NCBI RefSeq assembly: GCF_003123725.1
Contig: NZ_QETA01000005.1
Coordinates: forward strand, 1 to 64,000
Reading direction: 5' to 3'
DNA: 64,000 nt
Source of the DNA: Corticimicrobacter populi
GTDB taxonomy: Bacteria; Pseudomonadota; Gammaproteobacteria; Burkholderiales; Burkholderiaceae_B
Each line of letters starts with the position of its first letter. Position 1 is the stretch's first letter. The notes beneath the pieces are model-generated. The model had not been told where the DNA came from, searched no databases, and saw only the letters and a program-made list of their open reading frames with translations. The position numbers were made by a program, and so were the translations under genes. Positions 29,352 through 38,186 of this stretch are shown here, piece by piece.

Positions 29352-30983
29352 TCAGGCGGCCGGCAAGGCGCGTACCGGCTTGTGCGCTGCCCGGTGGGAC
29401 AGTGCCGGCGTTGCGTCGAGGGTATGGCCGTCGCCTTGCAGACGGAACACGCCGATGGCATGTTGCAACTGACGGGCCTGCTCCTCGAGCGAGCCGGCTG
29501 CGGCTGCGGCCTGTTCGACCAGCGCGGCATTCTGCTGCGTGACCTGATCCATCTGTGTGACCGCCTGGTTGACCTGGTCGATTCCGCCGGCCTGTTCGCC
29601 GGAGGCGGCAGCGATCTCGCCCACGATGTCGGCAACGCGGCGCACCGAGTTGACCAGTTCGTCCATGGTTTCGCCTGCCGATTCGACCTGCTGCGAGCCG
29701 GTTTGCACGGTACTGATGGAGGTCGAGATCAGCTCCTTGATCTCACGGGCAGCCGAGGCCGAGCGCTGGGCCAGGGTACGGACTTCGCTGGCGACCACGG
29801 CAAAACCCTTGCCCTGCTCGCCGGCGCGGGCCGCTTCCACGGCGGCATTGAGCGCCAGGATATTGGTCTGGAAGGCAATCCCGTCGATCACGCTGACGAT
29901 TTCGCCGATGCGCTGCGAACTCTGCGAGATGTCGCGCATGGTCGAGACGACCTGGCCGACTGCCGTACCGCCACGCTGTGCGACCTGCGCTGCCGTACCG
30001 GCCAGAGTGTTGGCCTGCTGGGCGTTGTCGGCATTTTGCTTCACGGTTGAGGCCAGTTGCTCCATGCTTGCGGCCGTTTCTTCCAGCGAAGCGGCCTGTT
30101 GCTCGGTGCGGCTGGAGAGATCGGTGTTGCCCATGGTGATTTCCTGGGCGCCGGTGTGAATCTCGTGTACGCCATTGCGTACCTGGCCGATCAGGCGCAG
30201 CAGGCCCTGTTGCATGGTGGCCAGCGCGGTGCGCAGGCGACCGATTTCGTTGTGGGCACCGGCTTCGACGGTTTGGCTCAGATCGCCGCCGGCGATGCGC
30301 TCCAGTTGACGCGATACGGCATCGAGCGGTCGGATCACGACTCGCATCAGGGCCACGTAGATCAGGACTGCCAGCAGCAGGGTCGCCAGCATGGTGGCGA
30401 TCAGAATGTATTGCGCCTGGCTGGCGTCTTCTGCCGCTTCCTGTACCAGTGCTTGCGTGCGTGGCTGGTTGTAGTTGTTGAAGCGTTCCAGAGCACGATT
30501 CAGCGCCAGTGTGCCTTCGGTGGTGTCGAGTTGCAGGCGGCGTACCAGCGACGTGTCGTTGGCCTTGGCGGCGGCAATGACGGTCGTGACATAGCGATCG
30601 AGATAGTCGCGCATCGAGGCGGCCAGCGCGTCGGAGAGGGTACGGCCTTCTTCCTCCTGCATCGTGATGGCGGCAAACTCGTCGATATAACGACGTGCAT
30701 TGCGTTCGTGACCACCGATGATGTCGATCAGCTTGTCGGCTTCGGCGGGATTGTTTTCTTCACGGGCGAATTGGGCAACAGCCGCACCCAGGCGGGCTCG
30801 CATCATAGATGTGAATGTCTTTTCCAGTGCCAACTGTTTTTCGACTGCAATGCTGTTGACGTTGGCAATCGACGCTGCCGACTCGGATATCTGGGAGCGT
30901 GCATACAGGCCCAGGCCAAGCACGACGAGCAGGAACAGGAGCAGCGCCGTGATCAGGCCGCTGCGGATAGACATGTTTTTCAT
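29352..30983 (-). CDS. Methyl-accepting chemotaxis protein
   Basis: The 543-residue receptor has a classic layout: first membrane helix ([18 protein letters not shown]), a periplasmic four-helix-type sensor domain (about 35-190), a second helix ([20 protein letters not shown]), HAMP and a signalling domain. The hairpin tip [37 protein letters not shown] is recognisable from its parts. Helical repeats with Gln/Glu pairs such as [22 protein letters not shown] are candidate methylation sites. The C-terminus ends APALSHRA-like, with no clear CheR-binding pentapeptide. The ATG at 30983 fits the family. The ligand is unknown. The gene converges with the glycosylase gene and has no chemotaxis partner in this window. 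Confidence 0.95.
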   Translation of the reverse strand: MKNMSIRSGLITALLLFLLVVLGLGLYARSQISESAASIANVNSIAVEKQLALEKTFTSMMRARLGAAVAQFAREENNPAEADKLIDIIGGHERNARRYIDEFAAITMQEEEGRTLSDALAASMRDYLDRYVTTVIAAAKANDTSLVRRLQLDTTEGTLALNRALERFNNYNQPRTQALVQEAAEDASQAQYILIATMLATLLLAVLIYVALMRVVIRPLDAVSRQLERIAGGDLSQTVEAGAHNEIGRLRTALATMQQGLLRLIGQVRNGVHEIHTGAQEITMGNTDLSSRTEQQAASLEETAASMEQLASTVKQNADNAQQANTLAGTAAQVAQRGGTAVGQVVSTMRDISQSSQRIGEIVSVIDGIAFQTNILALNAAVEAARAGEQGKGFAVVASEVRTLAQRSASAAREIKELISTSISTVQTGSQQVESAGETMDELVNSVRRVADIVGEIAAASGEQAGGIDQVNQAVTQMDQVTQQNAALVEQAAAAAGSLEEQARQLQHAIGVFRLQGDGHTLDATPALSHRAAHKPVRALPAA

Positions 30984-31127
30984 GGGAGATGCGGGAGGGG
31001 AGGGATGCAGGCGACGTCGGTTGACGTGCATGGCAGCAAACACGGCCCTTGTGGCAGGTAGAGTGATGCAGGCACCGAAGTTTAATCGAGATGCTTCTGA
31101 ATATCTCAGAACTTTCTAGGACATGTC

Positions 31128-31733
31128 TCAATCCCGCAACCGGGGATGGGAGCTGACCCACAGCACCACGGCATCGGCCTCGCCGCTCGAGATACAGGCA
31201 TGCCCCATGGTGCTGTCGAAGTAACAGGAGTCGCCGCTATCCAGTTCCAGTGGCGCATAGAAGTCGGTATGCACCACCACCCGGCCGCTGAGCACGTACA
31301 TGAACTCCTCGCCATCGTGGCGCAGCAGTTCGGGGAATTCCCTGGAGTCGTGTGCCTTGATGGTCGTGATCAGCGGGATGAACAGCTTGTCGGCCAGATC
31401 CCCGTGCAGGATTTCGTAGACGTATTGGCGCGTGTCGTGTCGCAGGCCCTGGTCCTTGCGCGTCACGCTGCGGCGTCCGAGAGGCGTGGGCTTGGGGGCG
31501 GCGCTGAACAGCTCGCCGACATTGATGTCCAGGCCACGCGCCAGGGCCGCGATTTTTTCATAGGTTGGCGACAACTGGCCGTTTTCGATCTTGGACAGGG
31601 TCGAGACCGAGATGCCGGAGCGTTTGCACAGTTGCTGCAGTGTCAGTCCGGCATCGCGCCGCAACTGGCGCAGTTTGCCGGGCAGGGCGCTGCCGGGATT
31701 GTGTTCGACGGAAGAGGAGTCTGTGTTCTGCAT
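31128..31733 (-). CDS. XRE-family regulator with C-terminal cupin domain
   Basis: The 201-residue protein has an XRE-type helix-turn-helix at about 20-75 (LRQLRRDAGLTLQQLCKRSG, STLSKIENGQLSPTYEKIAA). A cupin domain follows at about 125-195 (HDGEEFMYVLSGRVVVHTD, LDSGDSCYFDSTMGHACIS). In this family the cupin senses a small metabolite and the regulator usually controls adjacent catabolic genes. It is read divergently from the ornithine-cyclodeaminase-family gene, so these form a probable regulator-target pair. The ATG at 31733 is chosen because the longer open frame to 32876 is a shadow of that gene. A palindrome in the shared gap is a candidate operator. Confidence 0.9.
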   Translation of the reverse strand: MQNTDSSSVEHNPGSALPGKLRQLRRDAGLTLQQLCKRSGISVSTLSKIENGQLSPTYEKIAALARGLDINVGELFSAAPKPTPLGRRSVTRKDQGLRHDTRQYVYEILHGDLADKLFIPLITTIKAHDSREFPELLRHDGEEFMYVLSGRVVVHTDFYAPLELDSGDSCYFDSTMGHACISSGEADAVVLWVSSHPRLRD

Positions 31734-31768
31734 GGGCGCGTCAGGCGCTGCTACTGGAAAACCCTTAG

Positions 31769-31779
31769 GGAAAATTTCC
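31769..31779. promoter_or_regulatory. Candidate operator in the XRE/OCD divergent gap
   Basis: GGAAAATTTCC (31769-31779) is a perfect 5-1-5 palindrome. A similar A-to-T switch (GAAAATTTTTTCC) occurs near 31806. They lie between the divergent regulator and enzyme genes, where the XRE-cupin protein would bind. No footprint is known. Confidence 0.4.
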
Positions 31780-31859
31780 ACTAACAGCAATATTATTTCG
31801 CATAAGAAAATTTTTTCCAAAACAGTACAGGCATGGCCTGTGCGCAGATGGTAGTTCAC

Positions 31860-32816
31860 ATGCAAATACTGGATCAAGCGCAAACCGAGCGTTTCCTGCC
31901 ATTCGATCGCCTGTTGGGGGCACTCGAGGCCATGTTCGTCGAGGGCTGCAACGTACCGCTCCGACATAACCACCGTATCGGCAATCCCGGTGGCGAAGAC
32001 GGGACGCTGCTGCTGATGCCGGCCTGGCAGGAAGGCAAGCGGTTGGGGCTGAAGACTGTCTCCATCTTTTCGGGCAACGGCGCGCATGCGCTGCCGGGCC
32101 TGCATTCCACTTACACCCTGTTTGATGGCGTCACCGGGCGGCCGTTGGCGGCACTTGATGGTGACGTGATCACGTCGCGCCGTACCGCGGCGGCTTCTGC
32201 ACTGGCAGCGCGCTGGCTGAGCCGCCGTGATGCCCGTACCTTGCTGGTGGTCGGGTCGGGTCGGGTTGCCAGTTTGCTGGCCGACGCCTATCGCAGCGTG
32301 CGTCCCATCGAGACCGTGCTGGTCTGGAATCTGCACGAAGCCGGCGCACAGGCCCTGGTGGCGCGCCTGCAGGCTGCCGGCATTGATGCCCGTCACGCGC
32401 CGGATCTCGAAGCTGCTGCGCGTGAGGCAGACATCATCTCGTGCGCCACGCTGTCGACGGCACCGCTCATCAAGGGTGAATGGCTGCGCCCTGGCGTGCA
32501 TCTGGATTTGATCGGCAGCTTCGCCCCGGCCATGCGCGAAAGCGATGACGAATGTTTCCGCTGGGCCACGGTATTCGTGGATACCGACGAGGCCCCCATG
32601 AAGGCCGGCGACATTCTCGAACCCGTCAAGAGCGGTGCCTTCGATCCGCAGCAGATTGCCGCCACGCTCGAAGACCTGTGCCGGGGGCAGCATGCCGGGC
32701 GCAGCAGCGATACCGAAATCACGCTTTTCAAGGCCGTCGGTACGGCCCTGGAGGATCTTGCCGCCGCCACGCTGGCGTATGACGCCTGGCAACAGCAGCA
32801 ACAACAGCCGGGCTGA
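31860..32816 (+). CDS. Ornithine cyclodeaminase / delta-1-pyrroline-2-carboxylate reductase family protein
   Basis: This 318-residue enzyme belongs to the ornithine cyclodeaminase/mu-crystallin fold. Members convert ornithine to proline or reduce cyclic imines with NAD(P)H. The N-terminal region has VPLRHNHRIG and TLLLMPAWQEGKRLGLKTVSI, with the catalytic Lys in LKTVS. The Rossmann motif VVGSGRVASLLADAY and the loop HLDLIGSFAPAMRE with its catalytic Asp are intact. The start MQILDQAQTERF at 31860 fits relatives; two in-frame ATGs lie upstream. The neighbouring MHS permease, 45 bases downstream, suggests uptake and use of one amino-acid-like compound. Confidence 0.88.
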   Translation: MQILDQAQTERFLPFDRLLGALEAMFVEGCNVPLRHNHRIGNPGGEDGTLLLMPAWQEGKRLGLKTVSIFSGNGAHALPGLHSTYTLFDGVTGRPLAALDGDVITSRRTAAASALAARWLSRRDARTLLVVGSGRVASLLADAYRSVRPIETVLVWNLHEAGAQALVARLQAAGIDARHAPDLEAAAREADIISCATLSTAPLIKGEWLRPGVHLDLIGSFAPAMRESDDECFRWATVFVDTDEAPMKAGDILEPVKSGAFDPQQIAATLEDLCRGQHAGRSSDTEITLFKAVGTALEDLAAATLAYDAWQQQQQQPG

Positions 32817-32861
32817 TGGCAGACCGGTAACCACACTATCCAGTTTCAAGGGGATGATGAA

Positions 32862-34157
32862 ATGACGGCAACACAAACAGCCGCGCCACAGGCAAAGCGG
32901 GCGTCGGGGCGGCGGGTTCTATTGGCCAGCCTGACAGGCAGCTCGATCGAATGGTTCGACTATTTCCTGTACGGCACCACGGCCGCACTGGTGTTCAACA
33001 AACTGTTCTTCCCGACCTTCGATCCGGTGGTCGGGCTGATGCTGGCCTATCTGTCGTTTGCGCTGACTTTTTTCATCCGCCCGCTGGGTGGCCTGATTTT
33101 TGCCCATATCGGTGATCGGATCGGGCGCAAGAAAACCCTGGTGATCACGCTGTCGCTGATGGGCGGTGCCACGGTGGGGATCGGTCTGCTGCCGGGTTAC
33201 GACACGATTGGTGTCTTGGCACCGATTCTGCTGGTGCTGTTGCGCCTGATCCAGGGGCTGGGCATCGGCGGTGAATGGGGCGGGGCACTGCTGCTCGCCT
33301 ATGAATATGCAGCACCACAACGTCGCGGTCTGTTCGGCAGCGTGCCGCAGATGGGCGTGACCATTGGCATGCTGCTGGCGACCCTGGCCATGACGCTGAT
33401 GAGCATGCTGCCGGATGAACAGTTCATGAGCTGGGGCTGGCGCATTCCCTTCCTGGCGAGTGCCGGTCTGGTGTTTCTAGGTCTGTGGGTGCGCAATGGC
33501 ATTGATGAAACCCCCGATTTCCAGAAAGCCAAGCAAGAGGGCAATGTGGCCAAAATGCCGCTGGCCGAGACCTTGCGCGACCACTGGCGTGAAGTGCTGA
33601 TTGCCATCGGTGCCAAGGTCGTGGAAACGGCACCGTTCTACCTGTTCTCGACCTTCGTGGTCAGCTATGCGACGGGCAGCCTGAAGTATGAGCGCTTCGA
33701 TGTGCTCAATGCCGTGACGGTGGCGACCCTGGTCACAACCTTCTGCATTCCACTGATGGGCCTGTTGTCCGATTTCGTCGGGCGGGTCAAAGTGTTCGTG
33801 GCGGGGGCTCTGGCGATGGCGCTGTTTGCCGTACCGTATTTCATGCTGCTGGACATGCGTTCGACGACGGCCCTGATGGTGGCGACGGTCGTGGCCCTGG
33901 GCATCATCTGGGCACCGATCACGGCAGTGCTGGGGACGATGTTCTCCGAGATCTTCGCGACCCGGGTACGCTATACGGGGATTACGCTGGGCTACCAGAT
34001 CGGCGCGGCCCTGGCCGGCGGCACGGCACCGCTGATCGCGACCTGGCTGATGAGCCGCTATGATGGTTCGTGGGTGCCGGTGGCGGTGTACATCATCGTG
34101 GCGGCGTTGATCTCGATCGCGGCGGTGTCGGCGGTGCGGGTGCGCAAGGTGGCGTAG
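32862..34157 (+). CDS. MFS transporter, metabolite:H+ symporter (MHS) family
   Basis: The 431-residue protein has twelve hydrophobic segments and the MHS hallmarks. These include LTGSSIEWFDYFLYGTTAALVF near the N-terminus, the loop HIGDRIGRKKTLV between helices 2 and 3, and RLIQGLGIGGEWGGALL. The family imports organic anions or zwitterions such as citrate, shikimate, betaine or alpha-ketoglutarate with protons. A strong AAGGGG ribosome-binding site precedes the ATG. It is the second gene of the operon with the OCD-family enzyme, so an imino or amino acid substrate is a reasonable guess. It is followed by a strong hairpin terminator. Confidence 0.93.
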   Translation: MTATQTAAPQAKRASGRRVLLASLTGSSIEWFDYFLYGTTAALVFNKLFFPTFDPVVGLMLAYLSFALTFFIRPLGGLIFAHIGDRIGRKKTLVITLSLMGGATVGIGLLPGYDTIGVLAPILLVLLRLIQGLGIGGEWGGALLLAYEYAAPQRRGLFGSVPQMGVTIGMLLATLAMTLMSMLPDEQFMSWGWRIPFLASAGLVFLGLWVRNGIDETPDFQKAKQEGNVAKMPLAETLRDHWREVLIAIGAKVVETAPFYLFSTFVVSYATGSLKYERFDVLNAVTVATLVTTFCIPLMGLLSDFVGRVKVFVAGALAMALFAVPYFMLLDMRSTTALMVATVVALGIIWAPITAVLGTMFSEIFATRVRYTGITLGYQIGAALAGGTAPLIATWLMSRYDGSWVPVAVYIIVAALISIAAVSAVRVRKVA

Positions 34158-34208
34158 TTGCCTTCATGCCCTGCGGCTGTATGGGCGGCAGGGTTCAATC
34201 CATGAAGA

Positions 34209-34241
34209 AAAGACCAGCCCTCGATCCGAGGGCTGGTCTTT
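34209..34241. terminator. Bidirectional terminator between MHS transporter and YceI
   Basis: A perfect 15-bp stem runs from AAAGACCAGCCCTCG (34209-34223) to its complement (34227-34241), with a 3-base loop. A-rich and T-rich ends allow termination of both the rightward MHS transcript and the leftward yceI operon. Confidence 0.85.
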
Positions 34242-34305
34242 GTCGTGACACGGCAGGTTGGCATGCCCCGTCATCCGGCAGGATGCGCGAGGCAACCCGG
34301 CCCGT

Positions 34306-34887
34306 TTACTTCTGCACGGCTTCCAGAGCGATATTGAGCGTGACTTCGTCACCCACGGCCGGCGCGAACTTGCCGGCGTTGAAGTCGGAGCGCTTGATGA
34401 CAGCCGTGGCGTTGGCACCGATCACGGGCTTTTTCATCATCGGGTGTTCCTTGGCGGTGAACGAATCCAGCTTCAGGGTGATCGGCTTGGTCACGCCCTT
34501 GATGGTCAGGTCACCGTCGACCGACACGGGGGTGTCGCCGTCGAAGTTGACCTTGGTCGATTTGAAGGTGGCCGTCGGATAGGTGGCGGTGTCGAGGAAG
34601 TCGGCACCCTGGATGTGGCCGTTGAAGGCTTCATGGCCGGTATCGACCGTAGTGGTATCGATGGTGATGTCGACCGTGCCGGTCTTGGCAGCCGGGTCCA
34701 GCACAATGGTGCCGGTGGTGGTGTCGAAGCGGTGGATCTGGGTGCTCAGGCCCAGGTGATCGTACGAGAAGCGGGCCGCAGTATGCGAGCCTTCGACCTC
34801 ATAGGTGGTGGGGGCGGCCAGTGCGGCGGCGGACAGGCCGGTCGCCAGTGCAGCGGCAAGCGTCAGGCGGGCAAAAGTCTTCTGCAT
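34306..34887 (-). CDS. YceI-family periplasmic protein (copy 1)
   Basis: The 193-residue product starts with a signal peptide (ATGLSAAALAAP). The YceI/lipocalin-like beta-barrel follows: YEVEGSHTAARFSYDHLGLS and MKKPVIGANATAVIKRSDFN. Members bind a polyisoprenoid, often ubiquinone-like, in a hydrophobic pocket. It is the last gene of a cytochrome b561-YceI-YceI operon. The same pairing occurs in Escherichia coli as yceJ-yceI, which suggests a shared redox or quinone role. The ATG at 34887 is preceded by GGGATGC-like sequence without a strong Shine-Dalgarno; upstream codons belong to the neighbouring gene's region. Confidence 0.9.
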   Translation of the reverse strand: MQKTFARLTLAAALATGLSAAALAAPTTYEVEGSHTAARFSYDHLGLSTQIHRFDTTTGTIVLDPAAKTGTVDITIDTTTVDTGHEAFNGHIQGADFLDTATYPTATFKSTKVNFDGDTPVSVDGDLTIKGVTKPITLKLDSFTAKEHPMMKKPVIGANATAVIKRSDFNAGKFAPAVGDEVTLNIALEAVQK

Positions 34888-34912
34888 GAGGGATGCTCCT
34901 TGTGTAGGGGGG

Positions 34913-35491
34913 TTATTGGCCGGCAGCGGCCGTGATGCGGAAAGAAACGTCGATGTCGTTGGCGACGATGTCAAAGGCGGCCCACGCACCTTCGCCGATG
35001 GCAAAGTCACCGCGCTTGAGGGTGAAGGCACCCTCGAACACACCCTGGCCATTCTGCTCGACAAAGGTGGCGGGTACGACCACGGGCAGAGACTTGCCCT
35101 TGATGGTCAGCGTGCCGCTGACTTCGTAGGCATGGTCGCCGATTGTCTTGATCTGTTCGGAAACAAAGCGTGCCGTGGGGAACTGGGCGACGTTGAACCA
35201 GGTGGGCGTCACCACCTCTTCGTCTGCCTCGTCGGAACCGGCATCGATGCTGGCCAACTCGACATCCAGGGCAATCCTGCCCTGCTCGGGGGCGGCGGTG
35301 TCGAAGGACAGTTCGCCATTGAAGCGCTTGAACTGGCCGTCCATGGAGACGCCCATCTGGTTGTACTGGAAGCCGATCTGACTGTCGGCAGGCAGCACCT
35401 GGCCGTATTGCGCGGCCTGCGCGGCGGGCAGCAGGGCGGCCAGCGACAGGGCCAGCAGGGTTTTGGAGGCGAGTGCCGGGATGGACTTCAT
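34913..35491 (-). CDS. YceI-family periplasmic protein (copy 2)
   Basis: A second YceI-like protein of 192 residues has a signal peptide ending AAQAAQ and a barrel carrying GQVLPADSQIGFQYNQMGVS and GTLTIKGKSLPVVVPATFVE. It differs clearly from copy 1, so this is an older duplication rather than a recent one. It starts one base after the cytochrome b561 stop and ends 25 bases before copy 1, so all three should share a transcript. Two paralogues side by side suggest division of labour, for example two isoprenoid ligands. That is inference. Confidence 0.9.
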   Translation of the reverse strand: MKSIPALASKTLLALSLAALLPAAQAAQYGQVLPADSQIGFQYNQMGVSMDGQFKRFNGELSFDTAAPEQGRIALDVELASIDAGSDEADEEVVTPTWFNVAQFPTARFVSEQIKTIGDHAYEVSGTLTIKGKSLPVVVPATFVEQNGQGVFEGAFTLKRGDFAIGEGAWAAFDIVANDIDVSFRITAAAGQ

Positions 35492-35492
35492 G

Positions 35493-36035
35493 TCATTTCT
35501 CCTTGGATGAAGTGAACATCATGCGGGACAGAATCTGGTCCTTGTCGATGAACTGATGTTTGAGGGCAGCCAGGATGTGCAGGACGACCATCACGATCAG
35601 GGCGATGTTGAGCGTGGCATGGACCTGGACCAGTGATTTGCCCAGTTCACGGTCGCGTGCCAGCAGGTCGGGCAGCGGCAGGACGCCGAACCAGACGGTC
35701 TGAAAGCCCATGGCCGAACTCATCAGCCAGCCGCTCAGGGGGATGCCCAGCATCAGCAGATAGAGCGCGACATGGCCGCCATGCGCCGCCAGTCGTTCGA
35801 ACGAACCCATGTGGTCGGGCAGGGCAGGAGGCTTATGGCCGGCACGCCAGGCCAGGCGGATGACGGCCAGCAGGAAGATAGTGATGCCCAGCCACTTGTG
35901 CCAGGAATAGACTTGCAGCTTGGTCGGGGAAAGCGGCATGGTCTGCATGTAGAAACCAAGGCCGACAAGGCCGGTCAGCAGCAGGGCCATCAGCCAGTGC
36001 AGGCTGCGGGCGGTACGGGTGTAACGTATCGTCAT
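35493..36035 (-). CDS. Cytochrome b561-family protein
   Basis: The 180-residue membrane protein has four hydrophobic helices and the histidines expected to bind b-type haem: RSLHWLMALLL, WHKWLGITIF, GGHVALYLLMLGIP and VHATLNIALIVMVVLHI. It resembles the YceJ type of E. coli, whose gene also precedes yceI. The likely role is electron transfer from the quinone pool to a periplasmic partner. It is the first gene of the leftward operon with two YceI proteins. The roughly 200-bp gap upstream, shared with the divergent lipoprotein gene, must hold promoters but I could not assign them. Confidence 0.93.
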   Translation of the reverse strand: MTIRYTRTARSLHWLMALLLTGLVGLGFYMQTMPLSPTKLQVYSWHKWLGITIFLLAVIRLAWRAGHKPPALPDHMGSFERLAAHGGHVALYLLMLGIPLSGWLMSSAMGFQTVWFGVLPLPDLLARDRELGKSLVQVHATLNIALIVMVVLHILAALKHQFIDKDQILSRMMFTSSKEK

Positions 36036-36243
36036 GGGCGGGAACTGGAGGGGAATCAGCGAAATGTATCAGAGGTACTGTGTTTCGTTAAGTTCCCTGT
36101 CAGCATGGAGATGAAATATATTGTTCCAGAAATGGATCTAATCTCTGCATGTGGCTGCATGAGTCGGATTCATTTACTGAACTTTCTCAAATGGAAACAG
36201 GTAGAATTCCCATTCGCCCTTTCAAGTTTACAGAGGAAATTCG

Positions 36244-37416
36244 ATGTCCGAACTGAAAAAACGGCTGCTGCTGCCGAATCTGACCCGTGTCGCCCTGTCG
36301 CTGGCCGTTGTGTCCGCGCTGGCTGCATGCCAGACCAATCCCGCCGTGGGTTCGCAGACGGCAGACCAGGGACCGCAGACGGTCCGTGCCGTTGATGCGC
36401 TGCAGCAGGCTGCGCAACTGCGCCAGTCGTTGGTACCGGGACTCTATGAGGTGACCTACGACGAGGCGCGTGGTGCCCTGTTCGTGGCAGCCACGCCCGA
36501 CTTCGATCCCAAGTCGGCCGGTTTCCTGTATCGCCTGGATCCGGGCACGCTGCAGATCCTGCAAACGATCGAGGTACCGCGCCGCACGTTTGCACTGGGT
36601 CTCAACAGCAAGACCGGCGCACTCTATGTGGGTAACACCATGGAAGGTTCGCTCACGGTTGTCGACAGCCGCAACGGTGCCGTGCTTGGCGTGATCCAGC
36701 TGGCCCAGGCCGATGCCGAAGGCAACTATGACCATACCCGCAAGGTCATCATCGACGAACAGCACAATCGCGTGTTCGTGACCAGCCCCAATCAGCGTGG
36801 CACGGTCTGGATCATCGACGGCGCGACCGGTCAACTGACCCATACCCTCGACAACGTCGGCAAGTGGGCTGCCGGTGCGGCCTATGATGCCGAACGCAAT
36901 CGTTTGTACGTTAGCCACGGTGGCGATACCGGCGAGGTGGTGGCCGTGATTAATCCCGACAAGGGCGAGATCGTCGAACGCTTCATCCTGTCCGACGGCA
37001 AGGAGCATTTCCTGATCAACAGCGCACTCGATGCGCAGGGGCAGCGTCTGTTCTCCGCCGATGGTAATGCCGACGGCCTGCTGGTCTTCAATACGACCAA
37101 TGGTGAACTGTTGCGTACCATTCCGATCGGTGTGGGCGTGCTCGATGTGCTCTACAACCCGACCCGCAACGAGATCTATGTCAGCAATCGCGGCACCTCG
37201 CGCAGCAAGCCCGAGGGTACCGGCCAGGTCACGGTGGTTGATGGTGCGACTTATGCGGTCAAGCGCGTGATCGATCTACCTGTGCATCCCAATTCGCTGG
37301 CCCTGAGTCCTGACCAGCAGACGCTGTTCGTTACGGTCAAGGCACCGCATGGCGACAAGCACCCGGCGGCCCGCAAGGGTTCCGTTGACAGCGTGGTGCG
37401 TATCTCGCTGCAATAA
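36244..37416 (+). CDS. Lipoprotein with YVTN-type beta-propeller repeats
   Basis: The 390-residue product begins with a lipoprotein signal peptide and lipobox SALAAC (Cys28), so it should be an envelope lipoprotein. The body has repeated blade motifs such as GALYVGNTMEGSLTVVDSRNG, NRLYVSHGG, RLFSADGNADGLLVFN and NEIYVSNRG. Each has the [LV]YV(S/T)N pattern of seven-bladed YVTN propellers. Such proteins bind ligands or partner proteins; no enzyme motif is visible. It is flanked by its own promoter region and a strong terminator, so it is probably a single-gene unit. No specific function can be stated. Confidence 0.88.
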   Translation: MSELKKRLLLPNLTRVALSLAVVSALAACQTNPAVGSQTADQGPQTVRAVDALQQAAQLRQSLVPGLYEVTYDEARGALFVAATPDFDPKSAGFLYRLDPGTLQILQTIEVPRRTFALGLNSKTGALYVGNTMEGSLTVVDSRNGAVLGVIQLAQADAEGNYDHTRKVIIDEQHNRVFVTSPNQRGTVWIIDGATGQLTHTLDNVGKWAAGAAYDAERNRLYVSHGGDTGEVVAVINPDKGEIVERFILSDGKEHFLINSALDAQGQRLFSADGNADGLLVFNTTNGELLRTIPIGVGVLDVLYNPTRNEIYVSNRGTSRSKPEGTGQVTVVDGATYAVKRVIDLPVHPNSLALSPDQQTLFVTVKAPHGDKHPAARKGSVDSVVRISLQ

Positions 37417-37433
37417 GCTGATCGCATGATGTG

Positions 37434-37470
37434 AAAAACCCCGCTTCCGGGAACGGAGGCGGGGTTTTTT
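37434..37470 (+). terminator. Rho-independent terminator after the propeller lipoprotein
   Basis: A 16-bp stem with one G-U pair runs from AAAAACCCCGC to its complement GCGGGGTTTTT and ends in six T residues. It begins 17 bases after the lipoprotein stop. Confidence 0.9.
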
Positions 37471-37573
37471 GTCGCACGATGATGCCAGTACCGTACGGCT
37501 GGCTATTCTGATGTGGGGCATATGCATATGTACTGCAACTATGCCAAGGAGCATTGGGCTTGCCCGTACGAAA

Positions 37574-37858
37574 TCAAGACCTATCTCCTCTGCCGTACTG
37601 CATGCGTATGTGTATCCAAACGCCGAGGCCGGCCAAACACCCCGTAGATGTCCCAATGCGCAATGCTCTCATTAACAATATTCGGAAGTCCATACCTGAT
37701 GGTATTTGCAAAACGAAGTGATAATAGAGCCACACCCCGCCGTACACGAGAGCGATCGTTGAAGAGAGCAAAAGGGCGCAAATCACCATGAAAAACAAAA
37801 GATTTTTAAATCCAGGCTTGTCGGCATCCACACCATTCAAACTTTTTAAATCATTCAT
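37574..37858 (-). CDS. Small two-helix membrane protein, unknown
   Basis: The 94-residue frame has two clear hydrophobic segments (NLLFFMVICALLLSSTIALV and about RILLMRALRIGTSTGCLAGL). The N-terminus is charged (MNDLKSLNGVDADKPGF) and a short basic tail ends GRGDRS. I do not recognise a family. Codon use is more AT-rich than its neighbours and no clear ribosome-binding site precedes the ATG at 37858. It stands alone between a terminator and a roughly 330-bp stretch with no gene, so it could be a recently acquired or orphan gene. It may still be a real inner-membrane protein. Confidence 0.55.
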   Translation of the reverse strand: MNDLKSLNGVDADKPGFKNLLFFMVICALLLSSTIALVYGGVWLYYHFVLQIPSGMDFRILLMRALRIGTSTGCLAGLGVWIHIRMQYGRGDRS

Positions 37859-38186
37859 GAATTTCAATTGTTGATATTCAAATTATTCGGTGCTGTCCAT
37901 TGTTTGCGCTGAATCTGTAAACGATCAAGTCAGGGGCGCGCCGATCTGATGTCGTTGTGGGCCGGATAATCTTCGCCATGGCTACGACATCGAAGTGCTG
38001 CTTCGTTGATGGTTGCCCTGACTCAGGAAGTCGAGGCACGGATCCGCCATTGATGCTGGGAAATGACTTTATCGCAGTCACTCTCGGCTCGCCTGTGCAT
38101 GCTTTAACGCTATCGGTCGCTGAAGAGCGCCATTCCAGGTGTTGAAGTCGGAGGACGCCGGGGCCAAGCGCCCTCCTTGTGGCTGG
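37859..38186. other. Intergenic stretch without a recognised gene
   Basis: About 330 bases between the small membrane gene and the MatC-like gene. Short open frames exist on both strands but none has a recognisable product or ribosome-binding site. No hairpin or repeat was seen. It may carry the promoter of the small gene. Confidence 0.5.

Noticed and set aside
37957-38145. 62-codon plus-strand open frame in the gap before the MatC-like gene
   Set aside because: It has no family similarity, no ribosome-binding site and shares composition with random GC-rich frames.
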